Assembly: GCA_019358855.1 (NCBI GenBank) | Contig: JAHHII010000005.1 | Location: forward strand, 310,001-374,000 | Origin: Timaviella obliquedivisa GSE-PSE-MK23-08B | GTDB lineage: Bacteria > Cyanobacteriota > Cyanobacteriia > Elainellales > Elainellaceae | DNA length: 64,000 nt | Reading direction: 5' to 3' | Shown: positions 56,348 through 64,000 of the stretch, in pieces | Layout: every line of letters starts with the position of its first letter | Numbering within the stretch: position 1 is the stretch's first letter | The notes under the pieces: model-generated | The model's database searches: none | The model's input: the letters and a program-made list of their open reading frames with translations, nothing else | Told to the model about the DNA's origin: nothing | Made by a program: the position numbers and the translations under genes

Positions 56348-56947
56348 ATGAATTCTCAAATGCTGACACAATCAGATATTCAGCCAGCCGAACAGCGACT
56401 GGTGTTAGAGGGAATCAGTTGGCAGCAATATGAAATACTTTTAGCAACCTTGGGTGATGATTTCCCCAATCTTCGGTTGAATTACCTGAAAGGTACTTTA
56501 GAAATTATGACCAATTCTCCAGAGCATGAAGAACTTAAAAAAGTTATCGGAATGCTTTTAGAGGCTTACTTTCAAGAAACTCGTACTCGCTTTCACGCAC
56601 TCGGATCTACGACCTTTCGTAAAGCCATGAAACTTCGGGGTTTAGAGCCAGACGAATGTTACTGTTTGGGAACAAAAAAGGAATTCCCTGATTTGGCGAT
56701 CGAGGTCGTTTTGACCAGTGGCATTGTCAACAAATTAGAGATTTACCAGGGTTTGGGCGTAGCAGAAATTTGGCAGTGGCAAGAGGGACAATTTGTAATT
56801 TTTCATTTACGCTCAACTGGGTATGAACAGATTCCTAATAGTGAACTTGTTCCGAGTCTTGATATTCAACTTTTAGCCAGTTATGTGAATCCAACTGAAC
56901 AGTTTGATACAGTAATGGCGTTCCGAGATATCATTCGATGCCTTTAA
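56348..56947 (+). CDS. Uma2 family endonuclease-like protein
   Basis: A 199-residue Uma2/DUF820 protein (RLVLEGISWQQYEILLATLGDDFPNLRLNYLKGTLEIMTNSPEHEELKK, GLEPDECYCLGTKKEFPDLAIEVVLTSG, LEIYQGLGVAEIWQW). The putative catalytic Asp, Glu and following polar residues are in place. The start is set at the ATG at 56348; a TTG two codons earlier is possible. Function unknown. Confidence 0.88.
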   Translation: MNSQMLTQSDIQPAEQRLVLEGISWQQYEILLATLGDDFPNLRLNYLKGTLEIMTNSPEHEELKKVIGMLLEAYFQETRTRFHALGSTTFRKAMKLRGLEPDECYCLGTKKEFPDLAIEVVLTSGIVNKLEIYQGLGVAEIWQWQEGQFVIFHLRSTGYEQIPNSELVPSLDIQLLASYVNPTEQFDTVMAFRDIIRCL

Positions 56948-57080
56948 GTTTTGACAGGAAAATCGAAGGAAATGCCTCGGCGTAGTAGTAGACGAGTTTG
57001 GGTTGCAAAATCGTCTACTACTAGGGTAGTCATCGATTCGTGATGTCGCAGTACTACAACGGGTAGTTATGCTGCTCAAG

Positions 57081-57662
57081 TTATTGGTTGGGAACTGCTT
57101 CAAGATTATTTATTTGAGTCAAAATGGTGTGAACGAGTCTGATTTCTGTTAAACGTTCTGTTGACTGGCTTGACGATGCCATCACAAACCAACCCAGCCT
57201 TACAGAGTAAACAATTTGGGCACGCACTTTGGCATCTATTTCGGAAAAGCCAAGCTGTAAGAACAAATTTTGGAGATAATCTAGTCGCTGTTGATCAATC
57301 TGATTGATCGCTGCTGCTGCTCTATCATCATTTACCGACCAAATGCGGACAGCTTTCTCTAGTCGATTGTCATCTTGGGCAGCAATCTCGAACAAACTCA
57401 ATAATTTGGAGCTAGGAGAACTGTTTAACTCTTCAATCTGTGCAATTACGCTCTTGGTATTTCGGGCTTCCCACTCGTGCAATATTTCTGCCAATAGATC
57501 ATCCCGATTTTTAAAGTGCCAATAAAAACTACCTCTGGTCACGTTTAGCAGCTTGGCTAAAGGGTCAATCTTAACCGCCTCAATTCCTTTGTCGATCAAG
57601 GTTTGGATGGCAATTGTCAGCCAATCTTGCCGACCTAGTTTGGATGCTAGCTCTTTTTCCAT
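57081..57662 (-). CDS. TetR family transcriptional regulator
   Basis: A 193-residue TetR-type repressor. The N-terminal HTH is clear (WLTIAIQTLIDKGIEAVKIDPLAKLLNVTRGSFYWHFKNRDDLLAEIL). The C-terminal ligand domain is poorly conserved, as usual. It is divergent from a SnoaL-like gene. The 82-bp gap between the chosen starts holds two copies of the dyad ATACA-N4-TGTAT, one overlapping each gene start; these are its likely operators. ATG at 57662 is chosen; 57680 would run through the operator. Confidence 0.9.
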   Translation of the reverse strand: MEKELASKLGRQDWLTIAIQTLIDKGIEAVKIDPLAKLLNVTRGSFYWHFKNRDDLLAEILHEWEARNTKSVIAQIEELNSSPSSKLLSLFEIAAQDDNRLEKAVRIWSVNDDRAAAAINQIDQQRLDYLQNLFLQLGFSEIDAKVRAQIVYSVRLGWFVMASSSQSTERLTEIRLVHTILTQINNLEAVPNQ

Positions 57663-57674
57663 ACAGTAGTGTAT
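57661..57674. promoter_or_regulatory. TetR operator copy 1
   Basis: ATACAGTAGTGTAT, a dyad with arms ATACA/TGTAT, at the start of the tetR gene. Copy 2 at 57709 is its exact reverse complement. Confidence 0.75.
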
Positions 57675-57708
57675 TGACATTCCAAAATGAGATTGCTACA
57701 GTCTTGCC

Positions 57709-57722
57709 ATACACTACTGTAT
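57709..57722. promoter_or_regulatory. TetR operator copy 2
   Basis: ATACACTACTGTAT, the exact reverse complement of copy 1, 22 bp before the chosen start of the SnoaL-like gene. The centres of the two sites are 48 bp apart. Confidence 0.75.
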
Positions 57723-57744
57723 GTTGGATCAAAAGAAAAGTATT

Positions 57745-58173
57745 ATGACTCAAGTAGAACAAAACAAATCGATCGCTCTACGCTTTGCCCAAGATGGGTG
57801 GGGCACAAATTCCAATTGGAAAAAGATTTGGGATGAGTTGATGAGTACTAATGTCATCTATCATTTCAATAGTTCCCTAGAGCCAATTGTTGGGCTGGAA
57901 GCCAACAAAGCATTCAACGCTAACCTCTTTCAAGGATTTCCTGACATTCATCACCAGATCGAGGATACGATCGCTGAAGGTGACAGAGTTGTCTATCGCA
58001 CAACCCTACAGGGAACCCACACAGGCGAATTCCTAGGAATTCCACCTACGGGTAAATGTGTCAAGATCAATGACTTTACCTTACTCCGAATATCTGAAGA
58101 TAAGATTTCGGAGTGGTGGTATGAGTGCAATTTATTGGCAGTGATGCAGCAACTTGGGTTGATGCCAGCCTAA
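57745..58173 (+). CDS. SnoaL-like (NTF2-fold) protein
   Basis: A 142-residue protein of the SnoaL-like ester cyclase/polyketide cyclase family: HHQIEDTIAEGDRVVYRTTLQGTHTGEFLGIPPTGKCVKI and FTLLRISEDKISEWWYECN. Such proteins are NTF2-fold enzymes or binding proteins with varied substrates. It is probably the target of the divergent TetR regulator. The start could also be the ATG at 57721, which overlaps the operator. Confidence 0.85.
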   Translation: MTQVEQNKSIALRFAQDGWGTNSNWKKIWDELMSTNVIYHFNSSLEPIVGLEANKAFNANLFQGFPDIHHQIEDTIAEGDRVVYRTTLQGTHTGEFLGIPPTGKCVKINDFTLLRISEDKISEWWYECNLLAVMQQLGLMPA

Positions 58174-58298
58174 GTCTAGATAACTAACAGCCAGCTAAAA
58201 TTTTGGCGTTAGCATCTCGCTTGCACCACTTGTTTTTATAAGACTCCTTAGTATTGCCTTACCTATGGAGAGCGATCGAATTATGGGATCATGAAGTC

Positions 58299-59090
58299 AT
58301 GAAAATTTGGCAAGCCGATTTCTATCGCCGTCCTCTCCAAACCGAGCCGAGTGGTCAACTATGGGAACTCCTAATTTGTGATGCAGAAGGACAGCAAATT
58401 CTGAGCGCCTTCTGTCCTCAACGCGAAGCCAATTCCCTATGGCTGACTCAGCAGATACAGAAAATTGCCGATCTTCCCGATCGCATTCAAGTCTTTCGTC
58501 CCCAATGTTTGAGCCTGCTGCAAGCCGCCTGTCAGCCTTCAGGAATTCTTGTTGAGCCAACCCGTCGTACGTTTGCACTCAAGCAGTTAATTGAGAAAAG
58601 ATATGGCGTGATCGAGCTAGAGAAACCGCCGCCTGTGCCGTTGCCTGAAAATCTGTGGGGAGAACAGTGGCGTTTCGGAGCGATCGCTGCCCAAGATCTG
58701 GTTCCTATTTTTAGCAACCGCATCATTCCAGTCCGAGAAATGCCAGAAAGCCTGTTACCTAAAAATCTCAACCTTCCTTCTACGACTGCAATTCCTGGCG
58801 TAATCATTGATGGAGGACGACAGGCGATGCCGTTAGCAAGATGGGTAGAGCGATCGCGCCCCTACGCCCTGCAATCTATTCCCGGTGATCCAGATGGCTT
58901 AATTTTAGAGGCAGGATTAAGCGATCGCTGGATTCTAACCACGTTCGATGATACGGACGTAATGATTGCTGCTCAAACATTTCGGCAACGGCAACAAGCT
59001 GCTAAGGGACTTCATTTTTTATTGGTGCAACCGGATGATTCAGGGATGACCTATAGCGGGTTCTGGTTATTGAAGGGGGATGATTCTTGA
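58299..59090 (+). CDS. Tab2/Atab2 family RNA-binding protein
   Basis: A 263-residue protein of the Tab2 family. In algae and plants it supports translation of photosystem I and II mRNAs. Features: MKIWQADFYRRP at the start, WELLICDAEGQQIL, PPPVPLPENLWGEQWRFGAI, and the conserved C terminus (TFRQRQQAAKGLHFLLVQPDDSGMTYSGFWLL). The ATG at 58299 matches the family start; an in-frame TTG 15 codons earlier is less likely. Its 3' end overlaps that of the convergent Ycf66 gene by 40 bp. Confidence 0.93.
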   Translation: MKIWQADFYRRPLQTEPSGQLWELLICDAEGQQILSAFCPQREANSLWLTQQIQKIADLPDRIQVFRPQCLSLLQAACQPSGILVEPTRRTFALKQLIEKRYGVIELEKPPPVPLPENLWGEQWRFGAIAAQDLVPIFSNRIIPVREMPESLLPKNLNLPSTTAIPGVIIDGGRQAMPLARWVERSRPYALQSIPGDPDGLILEAGLSDRWILTTFDDTDVMIAAQTFRQRQQAAKGLHFLLVQPDDSGMTYSGFWLLKGDDS

Positions 59091-59641
59091 ACAGTTTTGG
59101 GAGGAGATTCTACTGATTCAGGAGATTCAGGGGGTGTGGGTTCAGATGGCGGAACGGGCTGTTCCCAAGATTTTACATCCCAGGATTTCACCGTCGTGCC
59201 GATTAATGCCGCACTCCAATCAAACAGCGCAATCATTAAACGCACCGATTTTTCGGCAAACTGGGTCACTTGATTGAGAGAAGACGATCGCCAGGAACTT
59301 TGTTGCAGATTAATCTGAAGTTGGCGAGCGCGATCGCGCAACACTCCGAGCAACAACGCTGGAGAGTGGGGCAAAGCTGCCCGTTGCGGCAAAGGAATTT
59401 GTTCCCACCGCATCTCCAGGACCTGCCAACCTAACCACCCTAGCAAAGAGACTGCCGCCATTTGTCCCAACAACACACCGCCAGTAATTCGTCCGGCACA
59501 CACCCAAAGCACGAGGGCATAAAACATGCCAACGCCACTCCAAATTAAATCAGACTTCCGATGCACTTCCTCAAACAAAAAAGCAGCCAGGTAAAGCCCT
59601 AGACTGCCTAATCCCACAATTAATGCCAAAAGATAGGTCAT
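59051..59641 (-). CDS. ycf66: Ycf66 family membrane protein
   Basis: A 196-residue protein. Three membrane helices lie in the first 85 residues (MTYLLALIVGLGSLGLYLAAFLFEEVHRKSDLIWSGVGMFYALVLWVC, MAAVSLLGWLGWQVLEMRWEQIPLP), the Ycf66 hallmark. A soluble Pro/Ser/Glu-rich tail follows. Ycf66 is found in cyanobacteria and some plastids; its function is unknown. The start at 59641 is chosen over 59707 because it gives the standard N terminus. It is convergent with and overlaps the Tab2 gene. Confidence 0.9.
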   Translation of the reverse strand: MTYLLALIVGLGSLGLYLAAFLFEEVHRKSDLIWSGVGMFYALVLWVCAGRITGGVLLGQMAAVSLLGWLGWQVLEMRWEQIPLPQRAALPHSPALLLGVLRDRARQLQINLQQSSWRSSSLNQVTQFAEKSVRLMIALFDWSAALIGTTVKSWDVKSWEQPVPPSEPTPPESPESVESPPKTVQESSPFNNQNPL

Positions 59642-59764
59642 AGTTTTTCCTGGGGCGAAGGAACTGACCTCCCAGTTGTATCGCAATCCTTCTAATCTTG
59701 GAATCAAAAGATCCCTAGCTGAGCCAGAGATCTTTTGGCAAATTAGCGATCGCTTTCCATCGGT

Positions 59765-60967
59765 CTACCGCGTCCGAATCGGGGTTCCGCAAGGATATGT
59801 CGCTACAGGTTCACGAGGCGCTTTCACTTCTATGGGCTGCTCTTCCGACCGAGGCTGTTCCGCTGAGTAAGATAGGGCTGCCAAGTAGTCCTGACGCAGC
59901 TTCTCGACTAATTCATCCCGGCGATCGTACAGCCGCTTGAGCGGACGGGGCGCACATTGGTTGATGACATACGCTGTCATGATGGGTAGGGCGATCGTGC
60001 TGTCGGTGTAGCAAACAACTGTGCTGGGCAGTTCTTCAGGGTCTACCTTGCCCCAGCTTACCGCTTCGGCTGGCGTTGCTCCAGACAATCCACCCGTGTC
60101 AGGGCGAGCATCGGTAACTTGGATGAAGTAATCATGACCGCGCTCTTCTAGCCCCAGCACCTCATGGATTTGGGGTTGAGTTTGCAGCAGGAAGTTTTTA
60201 GGACTGCCGCCGCCGATGATTAAGGCAGCGCTTTTACCTTCTACACCAGGCAACCCAGAATCACGGGCAGAATAGGCGATCGCCGCCGTTTCGTTAACAT
60301 CCATCGACGGGTCAAGAATCAGCTTCGAGCCTTCTAATGCCAGCGCCGCCACGTTCATGCCAATGGAGCTATCTCCAGGCGAGGAAGTGTAAATAGGAAC
60401 GCCACATTGATACGCCATGGACAGCAGGGAAGGATTTTCCACTCCTAATTGCTGCTCCACTTCGTAAACATACTTGCCCAGCAGATAATGAAACTCCGCC
60501 GTTCCCATCCGCTTTTGAAATGCCTCTGCCCGCAGCAATTCTCGAATAAATGCATCGGTTTCTAGCAATACATCGTAGCCAAACACAATGTCATAAATCC
60601 GAATTCGACCTTCTTGCCGCAGTTTCACATCATCAACAAATGGGTTGCTGGCATACAAATCTAGTCCTAAACCATAGTGCAGATCGTGGTAAAGATTTGC
60701 ACCTGTACTGATGATCCAATCAACAAAGCCGTTGCGAATTAGCGGAGCCAAAACCGAAACCCCAAAACCTGCCGGAGTCATCGCCCCCGATAAACTGAGA
60801 CCCACAGTCACGCCTGCTTGCATGACTTCGCGAGTTAGAAGCTGGCAGATTTCTCGTAAACGGGCAGAGTTGTAGGCAGTAAAGTAGCTGTCGATTAGGT
60901 CTACGACGCTAATTTCGGCGGGCATGGGTGAAGGCGCAATTTTACGGCTGAGGATTTTTTGAGACAT
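59765..60967 (-). CDS. Deoxyhypusine-synthase-like protein
   Basis: A 400-residue homolog of deoxyhypusine synthase. Bacterial members act on polyamines (homospermidine-type chemistry) rather than on eIF5A. Seen: [63 protein letters not shown], and [16 protein letters not shown] with the catalytic lysine. The last 30 residues are a family-poor charged tail. It is 3.6 kb from the arginine dihydrolase gene, the other polyamine/arginine-related gene of the window. Confidence 0.9.
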   Translation of the reverse strand: MSQKILSRKIAPSPMPAEISVVDLIDSYFTAYNSARLREICQLLTREVMQAGVTVGLSLSGAMTPAGFGVSVLAPLIRNGFVDWIISTGANLYHDLHYGLGLDLYASNPFVDDVKLRQEGRIRIYDIVFGYDVLLETDAFIRELLRAEAFQKRMGTAEFHYLLGKYVYEVEQQLGVENPSLLSMAYQCGVPIYTSSPGDSSIGMNVAALALEGSKLILDPSMDVNETAAIAYSARDSGLPGVEGKSAALIIGGGSPKNFLLQTQPQIHEVLGLEERGHDYFIQVTDARPDTGGLSGATPAEAVSWGKVDPEELPSTVVCYTDSTIALPIMTAYVINQCAPRPLKRLYDRRDELVEKLRQDYLAALSYSAEQPRSEEQPIEVKAPREPVATYPCGTPIRTR

Positions 60968-61585
60968 GGTGATACTCCGAAGTTGAGAGAAGTGGACGGA
61001 AGACTAGGTGGAAGGGAGGAATCTAGATTTTGGAACACGTCTTGAAATCTAAAGTTCCCATTTAGACGCACTTAAGAATGACAAGACAAGCGGCTGAAGT
61101 GGCTTATCAACTCAGCATTCTTTGCTGAATTCCACCCATCTGCAACAGTCAAATTAGAGGTTCAACAAAAGCTTGTAGAATGCATTAAACAAAATGCACT
61201 CTACGTTAGTAATCAGATAATCAAAGTTATCGGTAAATTGCTTAAAGCTCGGGGATGAGCTTGCGATCGATCCAGTCTACGGAGATTAGCTACCTCGTAA
61301 ACCTTAAGTTACAGATCGATCAGCCGATACTGGGCCCTTCGCAGCGCACTGCCCAGGACAGAGCCGGGTCAGTCAAGCGCTTCCGTTGTAATTTGACTTC
61401 TAGGTGCCAGAGTGGCATCCAGGAGCACGCAGTTGAGGAGAAAAGTTTCAACGTTCCGTAATCCTTTGCAACATCAGACTGATATAGCATAGCACTTGTG
61501 ATTTAGGGTTCATCAGAATGATTACCGAACCCCTCTTTCCGGCTAACATGACACTGTTGCTTGCAAATGCCTTTAAAGGTGATTT
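60968..61585. other. Long intergenic region with inverted repeats
   Basis: 618 bp without a convincing gene. At 61175-61204, GTAGA-A-TGCATT pairs with AATGCA-C-TCTAC (11 of 12 positions, 6-nt loop). Around 61330-61350, CTGGGC and GCCCAG can pair. An open reading at 61255-61461 has no family resemblance. An unrecognised structured RNA is possible. Confidence 0.4.
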
Positions 61586-62863
61586 ATGCGATCGTTTCGC
61601 TCTGATCCTTATCTGTGGGTTCACTTGGCAGGGGTAGCGGCAGTCCCCATTTTTCTAGAACTGTGCCTCCTGGGTTTAGGGATGGGCAGATCTTTGATGC
61701 CAGTTTGGTTTGAGCTACTGTTTGTGGGTGGTTTGGGGATTGCGCCGATTCTTTGGATGCAGTGGCAGAAGCCATTCTGCATTTTTAGCTTGTTGCTGTT
61801 CTCTCTGCGACCAGATCATCTGAGTGAAGATCAGCGGAAGCTTTTAGGACTTTTTAAGAGTCCGGTTAATCAATTTTTGTCGGTAGGCGTAGCGGTCGTC
61901 ATGGCGGGGGTGCTATGGCGGTTTTACCAGGTAGCCCCGATCGCCAATGGTCTAATTTTTCCGATGGCAACGCGCGGTACTGGGTTATTGGTGGCGGCGA
62001 TCGCGTTCTTTTTTGCCAACCTTTTTCTCCAGGTGCCTGTCAGCGTAGGGCGGGTGCTTTTAATTGGCGATCGGACTTTTACGGCGACGCAGCCTTATCC
62101 AGTGGAGCAGGTGCCTACAGATTTTACGCTGTTGGGTTTTCGGGTGAATAGCATTTTGCCGACTTTGATTCCCAAGCCTTCTAAGCCTGTGATTATTCGT
62201 CCGGTGGAGCCAGTTAAGCCGAAGGTGACTGTAGTGGAGGAGACGGTGGTTGAGGAGGAACCGATCGTCGCTGTTGTGGAAGAGAGGGTTGGAGAAGCGA
62301 TCGAGAGCATGGAAGAACGGGTTGAGAGTGTTGATGAGGCGATCGAGAGCGTGGAAAAACGGGTTGAGAGTGTTGATGAGGCGATCGAGAGCGCTGATCA
62401 GATGCTCCCTATTGAGATTGAACCTGCTCCAATGGAGGAGCAACCTGCTTTGATGGAAGGTGATTCTACTTCAGCGCCTTCAGAACATGATCAGGAAGGA
62501 GTAGAAGGGGTAGATGTAGAAGTAATTGCGTTGAGGGAAGAGATTGAGGGGGCGATCGCGGCAGTTGTTGAAGAGCCTGAAACGATCCTAGCGGAGGGAG
62601 TATTTGAGGAAGCGATCGCCCAGCAGGAGCCTGAAGTCGTTGGTTCAGAAATCATAGAGCTAGAAATCATCGAGTTAGACGGCGTTGCCTTGGTGGAGAC
62701 GGATGCCTTCGCTGGTGTTGATGAAATTATTGAAGCTGTCGAGATTAAAGTGGTTGAGGTTGAGGTTAAAGTTGGTGAAACCGTTGGTGAAGAGGAAAGG
62801 GCGATCGCCCCTGAGCCTGTAGGGGAAGACTGGGGCGATGACGAAGATCTGGATGATTTATAA
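61586..62863 (+). CDS. Low-complexity-tail membrane protein
   Basis: A 425-residue protein. Residues 1-150 contain four to five membrane helices (PYLWVHLAGVAAVPIFLELCLLGLG; PVWFELLFVGGLGIAPILWM; FLSVGVAVVMAGVLWRFY; GTGLLVAAIAFFFANLFLQVPVSVGRVLL). From about residue 205 the chain is an acidic Glu/Val/Ile tail of over 200 residues. The tail includes two 14-residue units encoded by a near-perfect 42-bp tandem duplication at 62294-62377 (EAIESxExRVESVD). This architecture is known in cyanobacteria without an assigned function. Confidence 0.82.
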   Translation: MRSFRSDPYLWVHLAGVAAVPIFLELCLLGLGMGRSLMPVWFELLFVGGLGIAPILWMQWQKPFCIFSLLLFSLRPDHLSEDQRKLLGLFKSPVNQFLSVGVAVVMAGVLWRFYQVAPIANGLIFPMATRGTGLLVAAIAFFFANLFLQVPVSVGRVLLIGDRTFTATQPYPVEQVPTDFTLLGFRVNSILPTLIPKPSKPVIIRPVEPVKPKVTVVEETVVEEEPIVAVVEERVGEAIESMEERVESVDEAIESVEKRVESVDEAIESADQMLPIEIEPAPMEEQPALMEGDSTSAPSEHDQEGVEGVDVEVIALREEIEGAIAAVVEEPETILAEGVFEEAIAQQEPEVVGSEIIELEIIELDGVALVETDAFAGVDEIIEAVEIKVVEVEVKVGETVGEEERAIAPEPVGEDWGDDEDLDDL

Positions 62864-62887
62864 GTGATTGGATTTTAGGTGAAAAGT

Positions 62888-64000
62888 TTACTGATAGCCT
62901 GCTGCCTGCAACTCAAACAACCGGGCATATCCTCCCCCCGATTGCACCAAATCCTCATGCGTTCCGCTTTCTGTAATGCGACCGTTCTCCATCACCATAA
63001 TCTGATCCGCCATCCGAACGGTCGAAAAGCGATGGGAGATGAGGATTGCCATTTGGTTTTGAGTCACGGCTCTAAAGTGATTAAAGATCTCGACTTCCGC
63101 TTCTGCGTCCATGGCTGAGGTGGGTTCATCAAGCACCAAAATATCGGCTTTGGTTCGCATAAATGCTCGTGACAATGCAATTTTCTGCCATTGCCCGCCC
63201 GATAGCTCTCGTCCACCCTTAAACCATTTGCCTAGACGGGTTTGAAACTTATCGGGCATGGATTCAATAAAAGGTCGAGCTGTCGCAATATCTGTGGCTT
63301 CTTCCCAGCGGGGCTGGTCTTCCAAATGATCGACATCGCCTACTCCAACGTTTTCGCCTACGGTAAATTGGTAGCGGACAAAGTTTTGAAAAATTACCCC
63401 AATGCGACGCTGCAACACGTTCACATCCCACTGGGCTAAGTCTAAGCCATCCAGCAAAATGCGCCCCGAATCGGGGCTATACAGGCGTGTTAGCAGCTTA
63501 ATCAGCGTGGTTTTGCCGGAGCCATTCTTGCCAACGATCGCCAACTTTTCCCCCGGACGTAAGTGGAAGGAAATTTTGTAAAGGGCTGGCTCGTTGTTGC
63601 CTGGATAGGTGAACGATACGTTTTCAAAACGAATGCCATCGCCAGGAAGGGTGCCTCGCTGGGCATATCCGAGGGGAAGCGAAATTTCTTGTTCTAGAAA
63701 TTCGTAAAGGTTAGATAAGTAGAGGCTGTCTTCGTACATCCCACCCACTGAAGTCAGGATAGATGAGAAGGTCGATTGTCCTTGACGGAAAACGACAAGA
63801 TACATGGTCAGATCGCCTAGAGAAATGCGTCCGGCGATCGCCTCCCACACAATCCAAACATAGGTAGCGTAAAAGGTTGCAGTGCTGACTAAGCCTAGAA
63901 AATAGCTCCAAGTGCTTCGCTGCACCGTTAGATCCCGATCTTCAACGTAAAGGCGATTGAACGTGTTTCGATAGCGGTTCAGCAAAGTTTCACCCAATTG
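62888..64000 (-). CDS. ABC exporter (permease-ATPase), C-terminal part, runs off right edge
   Basis: About 370 residues are visible and the frame is open to the window edge, so the N-terminal membrane helices are outside. Seen: end of the exporter membrane domain (YFLGLVSTATFYATYVWIVWEAI, GDLTMYLVVFRQGQSTFSSIL), then the ATPase with Walker A GKNGSGKTT, signature LSGGQWQK, Walker B ILVLDEPT and SHRFST. It is a half-size exporter of lipid, peptide or drug type. Substrate unknown. Confidence 0.9.
   Translation of the reverse strand, partial: QLGETLLNRYRNTFNRLYVEDRDLTVQRSTWSYFLGLVSTATFYATYVWIVWEAIAGRISLGDLTMYLVVFRQGQSTFSSILTSVGGMYEDSLYLSNLYEFLEQEISLPLGYAQRGTLPGDGIRFENVSFTYPGNNEPALYKISFHLRPGEKLAIVGKNGSGKTTLIKLLTRLYSPDSGRILLDGLDLAQWDVNVLQRRIGVIFQNFVRYQFTVGENVGVGDVDHLEDQPRWEEATDIATARPFIESMPDKFQTRLGKWFKGGRELSGGQWQKIALSRAFMRTKADILVLDEPTSAMDAEAEVEIFNHFRAVTQNQMAILISHRFSTVRMADQIMVMENGRITESGTHEDLVQSGGGYARLFELQAAGYQ

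Noticed and set aside
62060-62443. 127-codon antisense frame with repeated peptide
   Set aside because: It is the complement of the 42-bp coding repeat of the low-complexity-tail gene.

Overview
The window comes from a cyanobacterial chromosome. The octamer GCGATCGC (HIP1) occurs very often, and cyanobacterial marker genes are present: cpcG (phycobilisome rod-core linker), ndhB, petJ-like cytochrome c6, Tab2, Ycf66, an ABA4-like protein, the arginine dihydrolase AgrE/ArgZ and a probable 6S RNA. The mixture of many WD40/STAND, Uma2, DUF29 and XisI-type genes suggests a filamentous or otherwise large-genome lineage (Leptolyngbya/Phormidium-like); this is inference.

Layout. 1-2.3 kb: the 5' two thirds of metH (minus strand, running off the left edge) and a tRNA-Pro(CGG). 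2.4-6.1 kb: a Uma2 nuclease-like gene and a two-gene operon made of a small helical protein and an nSTAND1-WD40 NTPase. The two proteins share a short Gly/Asn/Gln-rich motif, C-terminal in the first and N-terminal in the second. This is the layout of amyloid-signalling NLR-type death systems and is the best candidate here for an uncharacterised system. 6.3-19 kb: a metal-homeostasis island. It holds a UreH-like/ferric-reductase-like membrane protein, a first zinc-type ABC importer, the cobalt efflux pair coaT/coaR with a palindromic operator, a second importer (znuA / znuC-znuB) around a Zur box, and a Zur-box-preceded cobW-WD40 operon.

19-25.4 kb: an accessory region with gene debris. It contains a znuB relic, a DprA-like gene, xisI with a broken xisH, two tandem DUF29 genes, two MITE-like elements that share an inner palindromic module, helicase and transposase fragments, an intact cpcG, an XRE-type regulator, and remnants of a response regulator and a SpoIIE-type phosphatase. 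25.4-40.6 kb: mainly housekeeping and envelope genes (HEAT protein, ndhB, topA, pterin carbinolamine dehydratase, amidotransferase, TonB-like protein, ABA4-like, C39-like, cytochrome c6, gloB, a glycosyltransferase and an ABC exporter with a histidine-kinase-like tail).

40.7-64 kb: a large acidic membrane protein, 6S RNA, a tiny lipoprotein, GST, folK-nudix, an SH3 protein, an S9 peptidase, an N-terminally truncated GAF-GGDEF gene, uvrC-Uma2, AgrE, another Uma2, a divergent tetR/SnoaL pair with twin operators, tab2/ycf66, a deoxyhypusine-synthase-like gene, a low-complexity-tail membrane protein and the 3' part of an ABC exporter. Three unrelated direct-repeat arrays with a 17-bp period lie in intergenic regions (12.9, 35.4 and 45.1 kb).

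All assignments come from reading motifs and family resemblance by eye; no database search was run.
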